NCBI RefSeq assembly: GCF_001888185.1
Contig: NZ_CP016364.1
Coordinates: 2,604,001 to 2,668,000, forward strand
DNA length: 64,000 nucleotides
Direction: 5' to 3'
Origin: Phaeobacter porticola
Lineage (GTDB): Bacteria; Pseudomonadota; Alphaproteobacteria; Rhodobacterales; Rhodobacteraceae
In this document: positions 1-8,440 of the stretch, piece by piece
How positions within the stretch are numbered: position 1 is the stretch's first letter
Layout: each line of letters opens with the position of its first letter
Position numbers and translations under genes: made by a program
Notes under the pieces: model-generated
Told to the model about the DNA's origin: nothing
Database searches by the model: none
What the model saw: only the letters and a program-made list of their open reading frames with translations

Positions 1-346
1 CGATGGCGGCGTCGATCTCGTCCTTGCTTTTCTTCGCGATCTTCAGCGCAAAGGCCATGTTGTCGCGGACGGTCATATGCGGATAGAGCGCGTAGGATTG
101 AAACACCATCGCGATGCCCCGCTGGGCGGGCGGAATGTCATTCATCACCGCATCGTCGATTTCCAGCGTGCCGCCGCTGATCCGTTCCAGCCCCGCGATC
201 ATCCGCAGCAAGGTGGATTTGCCGCAGCCGGAAGGGCCGACAAAGACGATCAGCTCCCCCTGTTTGATATCGAGGTTGATGTCTCTCAGAACCTCGACGC
301 CGCCCCCGTAGGTTTTGGCCACATTGGTCAATTTCAGGTTTGCCAT
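1..346 (-). CDS. aglK: Alpha-glucoside ABC transporter ATP-binding subunit (partial)
   Basis: Only the N-terminal 115 residues are present; the gene runs off the left edge of the window. The protein begins [16 protein letters not shown] and contains the Walker A motif GPSGCGKST near residue 37 and the Q-loop region [18 protein letters not shown], typical of the MalK/UgpC/MsmK class of CUT1 sugar importers. It is the last gene of the aglE-F-G-A-K operon, 31 bp after aglA, so it should power the AglEFG importer at the cytoplasmic face of the inner membrane. The carboxy-terminal regulatory domain cannot be assessed. Confidence 0.9.
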   Translation of the reverse strand, partial: MANLKLTNVAKTYGGGVEVLRDINLDIKQGELIVFVGPSGCGKSTLLRMIAGLERISGGTLEIDDAVMNDIPPAQRGIAMVFQSYALYPHMTVRDNMAFALKIAKKSKDEIDAAI

Positions 347-377
347 CTACTGGTCCCTCCCCTGCTCGTCGTTTCTG

Positions 378-2036
378 TCAGCCCCGCACCGCAAGGCAGG
401 CCTGCCACGGTGCCAGCGCAACGCGCCCGCCATTCGGTGGTAGATCGGCCAAGGCGATGTCGGTGTCGGGCTTCTGCCATGTGCCCTGCGGCAGGGTGAT
501 CTCTGCCGGGATGTCCCCCAGATTGAAGGCACAGAAGATCACCTCATCGCGGTCCTGACGGGTGAAGAAGGCGACATTGCCCTCTGCCCGCAGCTGATCA
601 TGGGTGCCCACCGCCAGCGCCGGATGCGCCTTGCGCAGGGCGATGGCGCGGCGGTAGTGGTGCAGCATGGCGTCCGGGTCGGCCTCCTGACTGGCCACGC
701 TCAGATTCAGATGTTCGGGCGAGACGGGCAGCCATGGCTTGCCCTCGCTGAAGCCGCCCGCGCCATTCGACGGCTCCCAGACCATGGGCGTACGGCAGCC
801 ATCGCGCCCTTTGAATTCGGGCCAGAACTCAATGCCATAAGGATCCTGTAGGTCTTCAAAGGCAATATCTGCCTCCGGCAGGCCCAGTTCCTCACCCTGA
901 TAGATGCAGGTGGTGCCGCGCAGGCACATCATCATCGTGTTGAACAGGCGCTGTGCCGCCGGGTTGAGACCCCAGCGGCTGCTGTGGCGGATCACATCGT
1001 GGTTGGAAAACGCCCAGCAGGCCCAGCCATTTGCGGCAACGCGATCCACCTCGGCAAAAACCTCGGCCAGCCGGGAGGCCGTCAGCACATCCTTGGCCAG
1101 AAGTTCGAAGGCATAGCACATATGAACACCGGTGTTGGCCGCCGTGTAGCTGCCCATGATCTCAAGGCCGCGCTGCGCATCGCCCACCTCGCCCACGGCT
1201 GCCTTGGCCGGGTATTCATCCAGAAGCGCGCGGAACCGGCCCAGGAAGGCGAGGTTTTCCGACTGGTTCTTGGAATAGAGATGTTCCTGGTGATTATAGG
1301 GGTTCACCGAGGGGGCGATGGTAGCGTTGCGTTGCTCCGGCGGCAGGGCCGGGTTCGAGCGCAGCTCTGCATCGTGGTAGTAGAAGTTGATCGTATCAAG
1401 GCGAAAGCCATCAACGCCGCGCTCCAGCCAGAAGCGGGTCACATCCAGCAGCGCGTCCTGCACGGCGGGGCAGTGGAAGTTCAGATCCGGTTGCGAGACA
1501 AGGAAGTTGTGCAGGTAATACTGCTCACGCCGGGGATCCCACTGCCAGGCAGAGCCGCCAAATATCGACAGCCAGTTGTTGGGCGGCGTGCCATCGGGTT
1601 GCGGGTCGGCCCAGACGTACCAATCGGCGCGGGCATTGTCGCGGCTCTGACGGCTTTCACCAAACCATGCGTGCTGGTCAGAGGTATGCGACAGCACCAG
1701 ATCAATCATCACCCGCAGGCCCAAACGGTGGGCGGCGGCGACCAGCTGGTCAAAGTCGGACAGGCTGCCAAACATCGGGTCGACGTCGCAATAATCCGAA
1801 ACGTCATAGCCAAAATCCTTCATCGGGGAGGTGAAGAACGGCGAAATCCAGATCGCGTCCACCCCAAGCGATGCGATATGCGGCAGGCGCTCGGTGATGC
1901 CCCGAAGGTCACCGATGCCGTCGCCGTTGCTGTCCTGATAGCTGCGTGGGTAGATCTGATAGATCACCGCACCACGCCACCAATCGGGGTCAGCGGCGAG
2001 AAGCTGTGCCGGGTCGAGTTGAGCTTGAGCGTTCAT
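378..2036 (-). CDS. aglA: Alpha-glucosidase, GH13 family
   Basis: A 552-residue cytoplasmic GH13 enzyme that should cleave terminal alpha-glucose from imported alpha-glucosides such as maltose, trehalose or sucrose. The N-terminal barrel start WWRGAVIYQIYPRSYQD is visible. The catalytic nucleophile is likely D214 in GFRLD, the acid/base E283 in VGEVGD, and the transition-state His-Asp pair is in FSNHD at about 343-347. Length and motifs fit oligo-1,6-glucosidase/alpha-glucosidase enzymes. It sits between the permease gene aglG and the ATPase gene aglK, the order known for rhizobial and roseobacter agl operons. The exact substrate is inferred from context only. Confidence 0.93.
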   Translation of the reverse strand: MNAQAQLDPAQLLAADPDWWRGAVIYQIYPRSYQDSNGDGIGDLRGITERLPHIASLGVDAIWISPFFTSPMKDFGYDVSDYCDVDPMFGSLSDFDQLVAAAHRLGLRVMIDLVLSHTSDQHAWFGESRQSRDNARADWYVWADPQPDGTPPNNWLSIFGGSAWQWDPRREQYYLHNFLVSQPDLNFHCPAVQDALLDVTRFWLERGVDGFRLDTINFYYHDAELRSNPALPPEQRNATIAPSVNPYNHQEHLYSKNQSENLAFLGRFRALLDEYPAKAAVGEVGDAQRGLEIMGSYTAANTGVHMCYAFELLAKDVLTASRLAEVFAEVDRVAANGWACWAFSNHDVIRHSSRWGLNPAAQRLFNTMMMCLRGTTCIYQGEELGLPEADIAFEDLQDPYGIEFWPEFKGRDGCRTPMVWEPSNGAGGFSEGKPWLPVSPEHLNLSVASQEADPDAMLHHYRRAIALRKAHPALAVGTHDQLRAEGNVAFFTRQDRDEVIFCAFNLGDIPAEITLPQGTWQKPDTDIALADLPPNGGRVALAPWQACLAVRG

Positions 2037-2098
2037 GGCAGTTTTTCCATAGTCTTAGAATAAGGGCAGCGCCGGTGTGATCCGGCCTGCGGATCAGA

Positions 2099-3247
2099 TC
2101 ACTTGATCGAGCCTGCAAGGAGGCCACGGACGAGGTATTTTTGCATCGCAAAGAAGACGGCGAGCGGCACCGCAATCGAGACGAAAGCGGAGGTGGCGAG
2201 GATCTCCCAATTGCCGCCACGGGTGCCCAGCAGTTCAACAATCTGCTTGGTCATCACCGTGGTTTCTCCGGTTGCGTCGATCAGGAACACCATCGCCACC
2301 AGAAGGTCATTCCAGGTCCACAGGAACTGGAAAATCGCAAAGGAGGCCAGCGCCGGGAACGACAAGGGCAGGATGATGCGCACAAAAATCATGAAATCGG
2401 TGGCGCCATCGACGCGGGCGTTTTCAATGATGTCGCGGGGAATGCCGACCATGTAGTTGCGCAAAAGGTAGATCGCGAGCGGCAGGCCAAAACCGGTGTG
2501 CGCCATCCAGACACCGATGTAGCCCTTGCCGATGCCGATTTCATTGTGGAACTTCAGCAGCGGGATCAGGGCCAGTTGTAAGGGGACCACCAGCAGGCCG
2601 ACGATAGCCGCCACCAGAAGGGCGCGGCCCGGAAACTCCATCCACGCCAGCGCATAGGCGGCAAAGGCCGCGACGAGGATCGGGATGATGGTGGCCGGGA
2701 TGGTGACGGTCAGCGTGTTGAAAAACGCCTTTGCCATATTGTCTGTCGCATTGCCGGACACCAGCACGGTTTCATAGTTCTCCAGCGTGAATTCCGGCGG
2801 CACGGTTGCGGTGACGAACACACGGGGGCCGCGTTTACCACTGATTTCCTCTGTGCTTTCCAACCTGTAGGCGCCATCTGCCGCAACCATCAGGGTGCCG
2901 CCACGGCGCAGCTCTGCGCTGATGCCGGGTTCATAGGCCGCAGGGTCGCGCGCAGAGGTGCCCCAAGCAGAAATCTCGCTGCTGGTGCCTTCGGCAAAAA
3001 GACGCCCCTCAATCACATAGAGGTCGCCCTCCTGCACCTGTGCGCTGGGTGGATCGGTGCGCAGGGTCAGGTTCTGCTCGCTTGGGAACATCGCACGCCA
3101 CCAACCGCTGGTCGCGATCTGGTCCGAGGTGCGGAAGGACGACACCAAGAGGCCCAGCGTCGGGAACAGCCACAGCCCCACAAGCAGCACCACAGACAGG
3201 CGCAAGGCCCAGATCAGCGCGGGTTTTTCTCCGGCAATAACAGTCAT
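2099..3247 (-). CDS. aglG: Alpha-glucoside ABC transporter permease AglG
   Basis: A 382-residue inner-membrane permease of the MalG type. The start chosen is the ATG at 3247, preceded by the strong ribosome site GAGGAGA; an upstream in-frame extension to 3358 would overlap aglF and is rejected. One membrane helix near residues 12-32 is followed by a soluble stretch of about 120 residues, presumably periplasmic, before the remaining helices. The EAA-type loop ENARVDGATDFMIFVRIILP, which docks the ATPase, lies near residue 290. The gap to aglF is 10 bp, so the two permease genes are translated from one message. The long periplasmic insert is known for AglG-type permeases. Confidence 0.92.
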   Translation of the reverse strand: MTVIAGEKPALIWALRLSVVLLVGLWLFPTLGLLVSSFRTSDQIATSGWWRAMFPSEQNLTLRTDPPSAQVQEGDLYVIEGRLFAEGTSSEISAWGTSARDPAAYEPGISAELRRGGTLMVAADGAYRLESTEEISGKRGPRVFVTATVPPEFTLENYETVLVSGNATDNMAKAFFNTLTVTIPATIIPILVAAFAAYALAWMEFPGRALLVAAIVGLLVVPLQLALIPLLKFHNEIGIGKGYIGVWMAHTGFGLPLAIYLLRNYMVGIPRDIIENARVDGATDFMIFVRIILPLSFPALASFAIFQFLWTWNDLLVAMVFLIDATGETTVMTKQIVELLGTRGGNWEILATSAFVSIAVPLAVFFAMQKYLVRGLLAGSIK

Positions 3248-3257
3248 CGCGGTCTCC

Positions 3258-4265
3258 TCAGCGCATTTCGCGGCGGGCGTTATAGACGTTCCAGACCAGT
3301 ATCGGCAGCACCAGCAGCATGATGACCATGGCGCTGGCAGAGCCGACGCCCCAGTCATTGGCGCGGAACAGTTTGTCGTACATGTAGTTGGCCAGGACCT
3401 GCGTCTCCCACTGGCCGTTGGTCATGGCAAAGACGATGTCAAAGACCTTGAGCACGACGATGGTTATGGTGGTCCAGACCACGACGATGGTGTCCATGAT
3501 CTGCGGTACCTTGATCTTGAAGAAGATCTGAAACGGCCCGGCCCCATCCACGATGGCGGCCTCCACGGTTTCTTCCGGGATGCCGCGCAGGGCTGCCGAC
3601 AGGATCACCATGGCAAAGCCGGTCTGGATCCAGATCAGCACCATCATCAGAAAGAAGCTGTTCCAAAACGGAATTGTCAGCCACTGCATCGGCCCGTCGC
3701 CGCCGAAATAGATGTAGAGCGCGTTCAGAACGCCGATCTGGTCGGTGCCTTCGGGTCGCGCGTCATAGACCAGTTTCCAGATCACCGCAGCGCCGACGAA
3801 TGAAATCGCCATCGGCATGAAGATCAGCGATTTAGCGATATTGCCCCAGGCCAGCCTGTCCGTCAGCTGTGCGGCCAGCAGACCAAAGGCGGTTGAGGCC
3901 GCAGGCACGACAAGGAGCCACAGGAAGTTGTTCTGAAGCGCCTCCCAAAATTTCGCCTCCGCCAGCATCTGCTGATAGTTGGCAAGACCGACAAATTCCG
4001 ACCCGCCACCGGGAACCCGTTCGGTGACCGACAGGCGCAGTGTTTCAACCACCGGATAGGCCAGATAAAGCCCCAGCGCGAGCAATGCGGGAAAGAGGAA
4101 CAGCCAGGGCCGGATCATATTGGCGCGACGGATGTTGCGGGCGATATGCGCGCCGCGCGCTGGAAAGATCACCCGGTCCAGCACGAGATTGGAAAAATAG
4201 AAATAGCCGACACACCCTCCGACGCCAAAGGCGATTGTGAGCAGTCCCTGAATGGCTGGATGCAT
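3258..4265 (-). CDS. aglF: Alpha-glucoside ABC transporter permease AglF
   Basis: A 335-residue MalF-type inner-membrane permease that pairs with AglG. Hydrophobic segments occur near residues 5-30, 50-72 and repeatedly after 110. The ATPase-docking EAA loop is EETVEAAIVDGAGPFQIFFK, near residue 215. It follows aglE by about 160 bp and precedes aglG by 10 bp. The start at 4265 has a purine-rich GGGAGAT site upstream. Together with AglE, AglG and AglK it forms the importer for alpha-glucosides. Assignment rests on family motifs and operon order; the transported sugar is inferred. Confidence 0.92.
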   Translation of the reverse strand: MHPAIQGLLTIAFGVGGCVGYFYFSNLVLDRVIFPARGAHIARNIRRANMIRPWLFLFPALLALGLYLAYPVVETLRLSVTERVPGGGSEFVGLANYQQMLAEAKFWEALQNNFLWLLVVPAASTAFGLLAAQLTDRLAWGNIAKSLIFMPMAISFVGAAVIWKLVYDARPEGTDQIGVLNALYIYFGGDGPMQWLTIPFWNSFFLMMVLIWIQTGFAMVILSAALRGIPEETVEAAIVDGAGPFQIFFKIKVPQIMDTIVVVWTTITIVVLKVFDIVFAMTNGQWETQVLANYMYDKLFRANDWGVGSASAMVIMLLVLPILVWNVYNARREMR

Positions 4266-4422
4266 GGTATATCTCCCTTGGTGGTGGAGCGTGGCGCCGG
4301 ACAGGCGTCCGGCAGGTCACGGGGTCGCGCAGATGGGCGTGTCACGGGGGGCGAAAACAGCGATGACACGGGAGCGATGATGCGGGTCGGCCCATCGGGG
4401 CCGACCCACCCCTATCGATGAC

Positions 4423-5775
4423 TTACTTCAGAGCATCCCAGGAGGACTGGATCTCTGCTGCGACCTCTTCAGCCGGGGTGCCGCCAGCATAGCCGACCAT
4501 ACCGGTCCAGAAGGATCCCGCGCCTACTCCACCCGGCATCAGGTCAGATGCGTCAAAGCGGAAGGTATCGGCAGAGAGCAGGATCTCCCCCATCTTCTTC
4601 AGCGTGTCGGTGGCATAGACATCGGTGTTCACGCCCTTATGCGGGGTCAGGAAGCCCTGTTGCGCCATCCAGACCTCATGTCCGATGGGGGATTTCAGGA
4701 ACTCCATCAATGCGCGCGCGCCCTTGCTGTCGTTGGTGATTGACCACAGGGTACCAGCGCCCAGAACCGGGCTGCCCAGATCCTTTTCCGCGTAGGCCGG
4801 GAAGTAGAAGAAATCTGCGTCCAGACCCACTTCGGTTCCTTCTGGGAAGAACGCCGGGATAAACGACGCCTGACGGTGCATCAGACATTGCGGCGGGCTG
4901 GCGAACAGGCCTTTGGGGCTATCGCGGAAATCGGTGGAGGCCACGGCGCCCGCACCACCCGAGACGTAATCGTCATTGCGGGCGAAATATCCGAACTCCT
5001 CGATGGCATTCACAACACGCGGATCGGTGAAGGGGATTTCATTGCTGACCCATTGATCATAAACGCCCGGATCCTGGGTGCGCAGAATCATGTCCTCAAC
5101 CCAGTCGGTTGCAGGCCAGCCAGTGGCACCACCAGACCCCAGGCCGATGCACCAAGGCGTGTTGCCATCGGCGACCATCTGATCGGTCAATGCCTTCAGC
5201 TCCTCCATCGACTGGGGGATGTCATAGCCGAAATCTTCAAATGTTTCAGGTACGTACCAGACAAGGGATTTGACATCCACCTTGTAGAACAGGCCAAAGA
5301 CATCGTCATTGCCATCCGGCCCCGTGAAGGTGCTGAGATCAACCCAGGAGTCACCGGCGGCATAGTTTTCACGGACCCAATCGGCGGTCTCGCTGCCCAG
5401 CGGCGCGATAAAGCCGCGTGCTGCCATGTCCGACACAAGACCCGGCTGCGGGAAGACGGCGACGTTGGGCGCGGAGCCTGCCTCTGCATCGACGACGATC
5501 TGCTGCTCAAAACTGTCAGAGCCAGTGTAACGCACATCCGCGCCGGTGGCTTCGGCGAAATATGCCAGGACCTTTTCCACAAGCTCCTGATCCGGGCCAA
5601 GCCAGGGGCCGAAAACCGTAACCTGCTCCCCCGAAAGATCAGTTGCCTTCAGCGCCTCGAAGCTCTCCCAGTTAAACTCTCCCTCGCCGACCGGAAAGGT
5701 CAGCGCGCCTTCGGCCTGCGCAAGACCAGCAGACAGGGCCAAGACGCCGGCTGCTGCCAAAAGACTGCGTTTCAT
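4423..5775 (-). CDS. aglE: Alpha-glucoside periplasmic binding protein
   Basis: A 450-residue family 1 extracellular solute-binding protein. The start chosen is the ATG at 5775, which begins a clear signal peptide MKRSLLAAAGVLALSAGLAQA, preceded by GAGGAAAC; the frame stays open to 5817 but the extra residues lack signal character. It should capture alpha-glucosides in the periplasm for AglFG. It is the first gene of the leftward operon, and an AglR-type operator sits 56 bp upstream of its start. About 157 bp separate it from aglF, more than other gaps in the operon, as often seen after a highly expressed binding protein. Confidence 0.93.
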   Translation of the reverse strand: MKRSLLAAAGVLALSAGLAQAEGALTFPVGEGEFNWESFEALKATDLSGEQVTVFGPWLGPDQELVEKVLAYFAEATGADVRYTGSDSFEQQIVVDAEAGSAPNVAVFPQPGLVSDMAARGFIAPLGSETADWVRENYAAGDSWVDLSTFTGPDGNDDVFGLFYKVDVKSLVWYVPETFEDFGYDIPQSMEELKALTDQMVADGNTPWCIGLGSGGATGWPATDWVEDMILRTQDPGVYDQWVSNEIPFTDPRVVNAIEEFGYFARNDDYVSGGAGAVASTDFRDSPKGLFASPPQCLMHRQASFIPAFFPEGTEVGLDADFFYFPAYAEKDLGSPVLGAGTLWSITNDSKGARALMEFLKSPIGHEVWMAQQGFLTPHKGVNTDVYATDTLKKMGEILLSADTFRFDASDLMPGGVGAGSFWTGMVGYAGGTPAEEVAAEIQSSWDALK

Positions 5776-5830
5776 GATGTTTCCTCCCGAGTGTTCAACG
5801 CGCCTGCCGTTTGTCACGGTTTCAAAGTTT

Positions 5831-5845
5831 TCAAAGCGCTTTGGA
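5831..5845. promoter_or_regulatory. AglR operator 1 (aglE side)
   Basis: The 15-mer TCAAAGCGCTTTGGA contains the palindrome AAAGCGCTTT, the type of site bound by LacI-family sugar regulators. It lies 56 bp upstream of the aglE start. An identical 15-mer occurs at 5998-6012. Binding by AglR is inferred. Confidence 0.7.
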
Positions 5846-5997
5846 TTTCAGCAAAATCCCGGATTCGGATGGAACTGTCAACAATTTCCCGTCCGAACAC
5901 CAAACAACTATAAAAAACACGGGACTTGCCAGCCTGTCCCCTGCCCTGCCATAACTGCGCAGATGGCCCGTGGTTGCCCGGGGTGTAGACATTGAAA

Positions 5998-6012
5998 TCA
6001 AAGCGCTTTGGA
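5998..6012. promoter_or_regulatory. AglR operator 2 (aglR side)
   Basis: A second exact copy of TCAAAGCGCTTTGGA, 12 bp before the aglR start codon and 167 bp from operator 1 centre to centre. Its position over the aglR start suggests autorepression, and the spacing would allow looping between the two sites. Confidence 0.7.
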
Positions 6013-6023
6013 GTTTTCTGCGA

Positions 6024-7055
6024 ATGAACCTGAAGGAACTGGCCGCCTATCTGAACCTGTCGCAAACGACAGTGAGCCGTGCGCTCAACGGCTTTCCCGA
6101 GGTGAGCGAAGCAACCCGTAAGCGCGTCGCAGCCGCCGCAGAGCAACACAACTACCGCCCCAACACCCGCGCCAAAGCGCTGGCCACAGGGCGCGCAATG
6201 GCGATTGGTCACGTGATCCCGTTGTCGTCGCAGCATGAGATGGTGAACCCAATCTTCGGCGACTTCATCGCAGGTGCCGGCGAGAGCTACGCCGCGGCCG
6301 GCTATGACATGGTGTTGTCGCTGGTTGAGGATAAGAAGCAGGAGAAAGCCTATCGCGAGATGGCCTCCAAACGGAATGTTGACGGCATCGTTCTGCATGC
6401 GCCGCGCATGTCGGATCCCCGGATCGGACTGTTGCGTGAAATCGGCCTGCCCTTTGCAGTGCATGGACGCGCCTCTGACGTAGAAGGCGATTATTGCTGG
6501 CTGGATGTGAACAACAAAAGCGCTTTTGACCGGGCGACGCGGTTTCTTATCGACCTTGGGCACCGGCGGATCTGTCTGGTGAACGGGTTGGAGAGCATGG
6601 ATTTCGCCTGGCGCCGTCGGGCGGGCTATGAATACGCGTTAAAGGCGGCAGGCCTGCCGCTGGATCCCGCGCTAATGTATGCGGAGGAAATGACCGAGAG
6701 CTATGGCTATCGCACTGTTGTGAAAACCCAGGCGATGATAGATCCGCCCACCGCCTATCTGGTGTCGTCGATCATCCCCGCCATGGGGGTGCGCCGCGCG
6801 ATTGAGGATTCAGGGCGTCAGATGGGGCGCGAGATTTCGGTGATCACCCATGACGATGACCTGTCCTATCTGCGCAACGGCGATGAGGTGCCGCAATTCA
6901 CCGCCACTGTGTCCTCCGTACAGGAGGCAGGCCGCCAACTGGCCAATCTGCTGTTGGACCAGATCCGCAATCCCGGCCTGCCGCTTCCGACCCGTCTGCT
7001 TGAAGCGCAGCTGACCGTTGGCCGCTCGACCGGTCCTGCGCCCTCTCCTCGCTGA
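6024..7055 (+). CDS. aglR: LacI-family transcriptional regulator of the agl locus
   Basis: A 343-residue LacI/GalR regulator. The start chosen is the ATG at 6024, where the helix-turn-helix begins: MNLKELAAYLNLSQTTVSRA, with the usual hinge continuation NGFPEVSEATRKRVAAAA. A periplasmic-binding-protein-like sugar sensor domain follows (residues ~60-340). It is divergent from aglE, and two identical operators lie in the intergenic region. By family precedent it represses the agl operon and itself until an alpha-glucoside binds. A further operator-like palindrome lies inside this gene at 6515-6528. No strong ribosome site is visible before the start. Confidence 0.9.
   Translation: MNLKELAAYLNLSQTTVSRALNGFPEVSEATRKRVAAAAEQHNYRPNTRAKALATGRAMAIGHVIPLSSQHEMVNPIFGDFIAGAGESYAAAGYDMVLSLVEDKKQEKAYREMASKRNVDGIVLHAPRMSDPRIGLLREIGLPFAVHGRASDVEGDYCWLDVNNKSAFDRATRFLIDLGHRRICLVNGLESMDFAWRRRAGYEYALKAAGLPLDPALMYAEEMTESYGYRTVVKTQAMIDPPTAYLVSSIIPAMGVRRAIEDSGRQMGREISVITHDDDLSYLRNGDEVPQFTATVSSVQEAGRQLANLLLDQIRNPGLPLPTRLLEAQLTVGRSTGPAPSPR
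6515..6528. promoter_or_regulatory. Candidate intragenic AglR operator
   Basis: The perfect 14-bp palindrome CAAAAGCGCTTTTG within aglR shares the AAAGCGCTTT core of the two upstream operators. It is about 516 bp from operator 2. It encodes ordinary residues (NNKSAFD), so chance is possible, but an auxiliary operator like lacO2 is a reasonable reading. Confidence 0.35.
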
Positions 7056-7083
7056 TTGATCCCCCCGACAGGAGCCCCTGGCC

Positions 7084-8418
7084 ATGTTCCGCAACAGCCG
7101 CGCTGATTTTCCCAAAGAGTTTCTTTTTGGCACTGCCACCTCTGCCTATCAGATCGAAGGTCACGGATTTGGCGGTGCTGGGCTCACCCATTGGGACAGT
7201 TTCGCCGCCACCCCCGGCAACGTCGTGCGCGCCGAACATGGCGGGCGGGCCTGCGACCACTACCACCGTTACGCCAAGGATCTTGATCTGGCGGCGGCTG
7301 CCGGGTTCGATTGCTATCGATTTTCGACCAGCTGGGCGCGGGTCATGCCAGAGGGGCGCGGCGCGCCGAACCCTGAGGGGCTTGATTTCTATGACCGGCT
7401 AACAGACGCGATGCTGGAACGCGGGCTGAAGCCCTGCGTGACGCTGTACCACTGGGAACTGCCACAGGCCCTGGCGGATCTGGGCGGCTGGCGCAACGGC
7501 GAGATTGCCAAGTGGTTTGGCGATTATACCGAGATCATCATGAGCCGGATCGGTGACCGGATGTATTCTGCTGCCCCGATCAATGAGCCGTGGTGCGTAG
7601 GCTGGCTGTCACATTTCCTTGGCCATCACGCGCCGGGTCTGCGGGATATTCGCGCCACCGCGCGAGCGATGCACCATGTGATGCTGGCCCATGGCACTGC
7701 CATTCAGGCGATGCGCGCCCTCGGCATGGGCAATCTGGGTGGCGTGTTCAATCTGGAATGGGCCACGCCCGTTGATGACAGCGCAGCCGCGCAGCAGGCC
7801 GCCGCGCGCTATGATGCGATCTACAACGGCTTTTTCCTTGGCGGTGCCTTTCACGGACGCTACCCGGATCTGGCGCTGGAAGGGTTGGAGCCGCATCTGC
7901 CACAGGGCTGGCAGGATGATTTTGCCACCATCACCGCGCCCGTCGACTGGTGCGGGCTGAACTACTATACGCGCAAACAGATTGCCCCTGACGCAGGCCC
8001 ATGGCCGCAGTATGCCGAGGTGGATGGCCCGCTGCCCAAAACGCAGATGGGCTGGGAAATCTATCCGCAGGGGCTGTATGATTTCCTGACACGGACAGCG
8101 CGCGATTATACGGGTGATTTGCCGCTGATTGTGACGGAAAACGGCATGGCCAATGCGGATGTTGTGTCTGAGGGCGGGGTGGAGGATATGGCGCGCATCA
8201 CCTTTGTCGATGACCACCTCGACGCCGTACGTCGCGCGATTGCCGATGGCGTGCCCGTACAGGGTTATTTCCTATGGTCGCTGCTGGACAACTACGAATG
8301 GGCGCTGGGATATGAAAAACGCTTTGGCCTGGTGCATGTGGATTTTGAAACGCTGAAACGCACACCCAAGGCGTCTTATCATGCGTTGCGATCTGCGCTT
8401 ACGAGCGCATCTAAATAA
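7084..8418 (+). CDS. GH1 beta-glucosidase
   Basis: A 444-residue glycoside hydrolase family 1 enzyme. The N-terminal signature FPKEFLFGTATSAYQIEG is present. The acid/base glutamate is E168 in INEPW, and the nucleophile is E352 in IVTENG, both at the expected spacing for retaining beta-glucosidases. No signal peptide is seen, so it should act on imported beta-glucosides or phospho-free oligosaccharides in the cytoplasm. It starts 28 bp after aglR with an AGGAG-like site (CAGGAGCCCC) and is probably co-transcribed with the regulator, so it may respond to the same inducer as the alpha-glucoside system. Confidence 0.93.
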   Translation: MFRNSRADFPKEFLFGTATSAYQIEGHGFGGAGLTHWDSFAATPGNVVRAEHGGRACDHYHRYAKDLDLAAAAGFDCYRFSTSWARVMPEGRGAPNPEGLDFYDRLTDAMLERGLKPCVTLYHWELPQALADLGGWRNGEIAKWFGDYTEIIMSRIGDRMYSAAPINEPWCVGWLSHFLGHHAPGLRDIRATARAMHHVMLAHGTAIQAMRALGMGNLGGVFNLEWATPVDDSAAAQQAAARYDAIYNGFFLGGAFHGRYPDLALEGLEPHLPQGWQDDFATITAPVDWCGLNYYTRKQIAPDAGPWPQYAEVDGPLPKTQMGWEIYPQGLYDFLTRTARDYTGDLPLIVTENGMANADVVSEGGVEDMARITFVDDHLDAVRRAIADGVPVQGYFLWSLLDNYEWALGYEKRFGLVHVDFETLKRTPKASYHALRSALTSASK

Positions 8419-8440
8419 GAGCGGTGCAGGAGCACTGGCG

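Noticed and set aside
2099..3358. Longer version of aglG starting at 3358
   Set aside because: The extra 37 residues overlap aglF and are non-hydrophobic and cysteine/tryptophan-rich, while the ATG at 3247 has a strong ribosome site.
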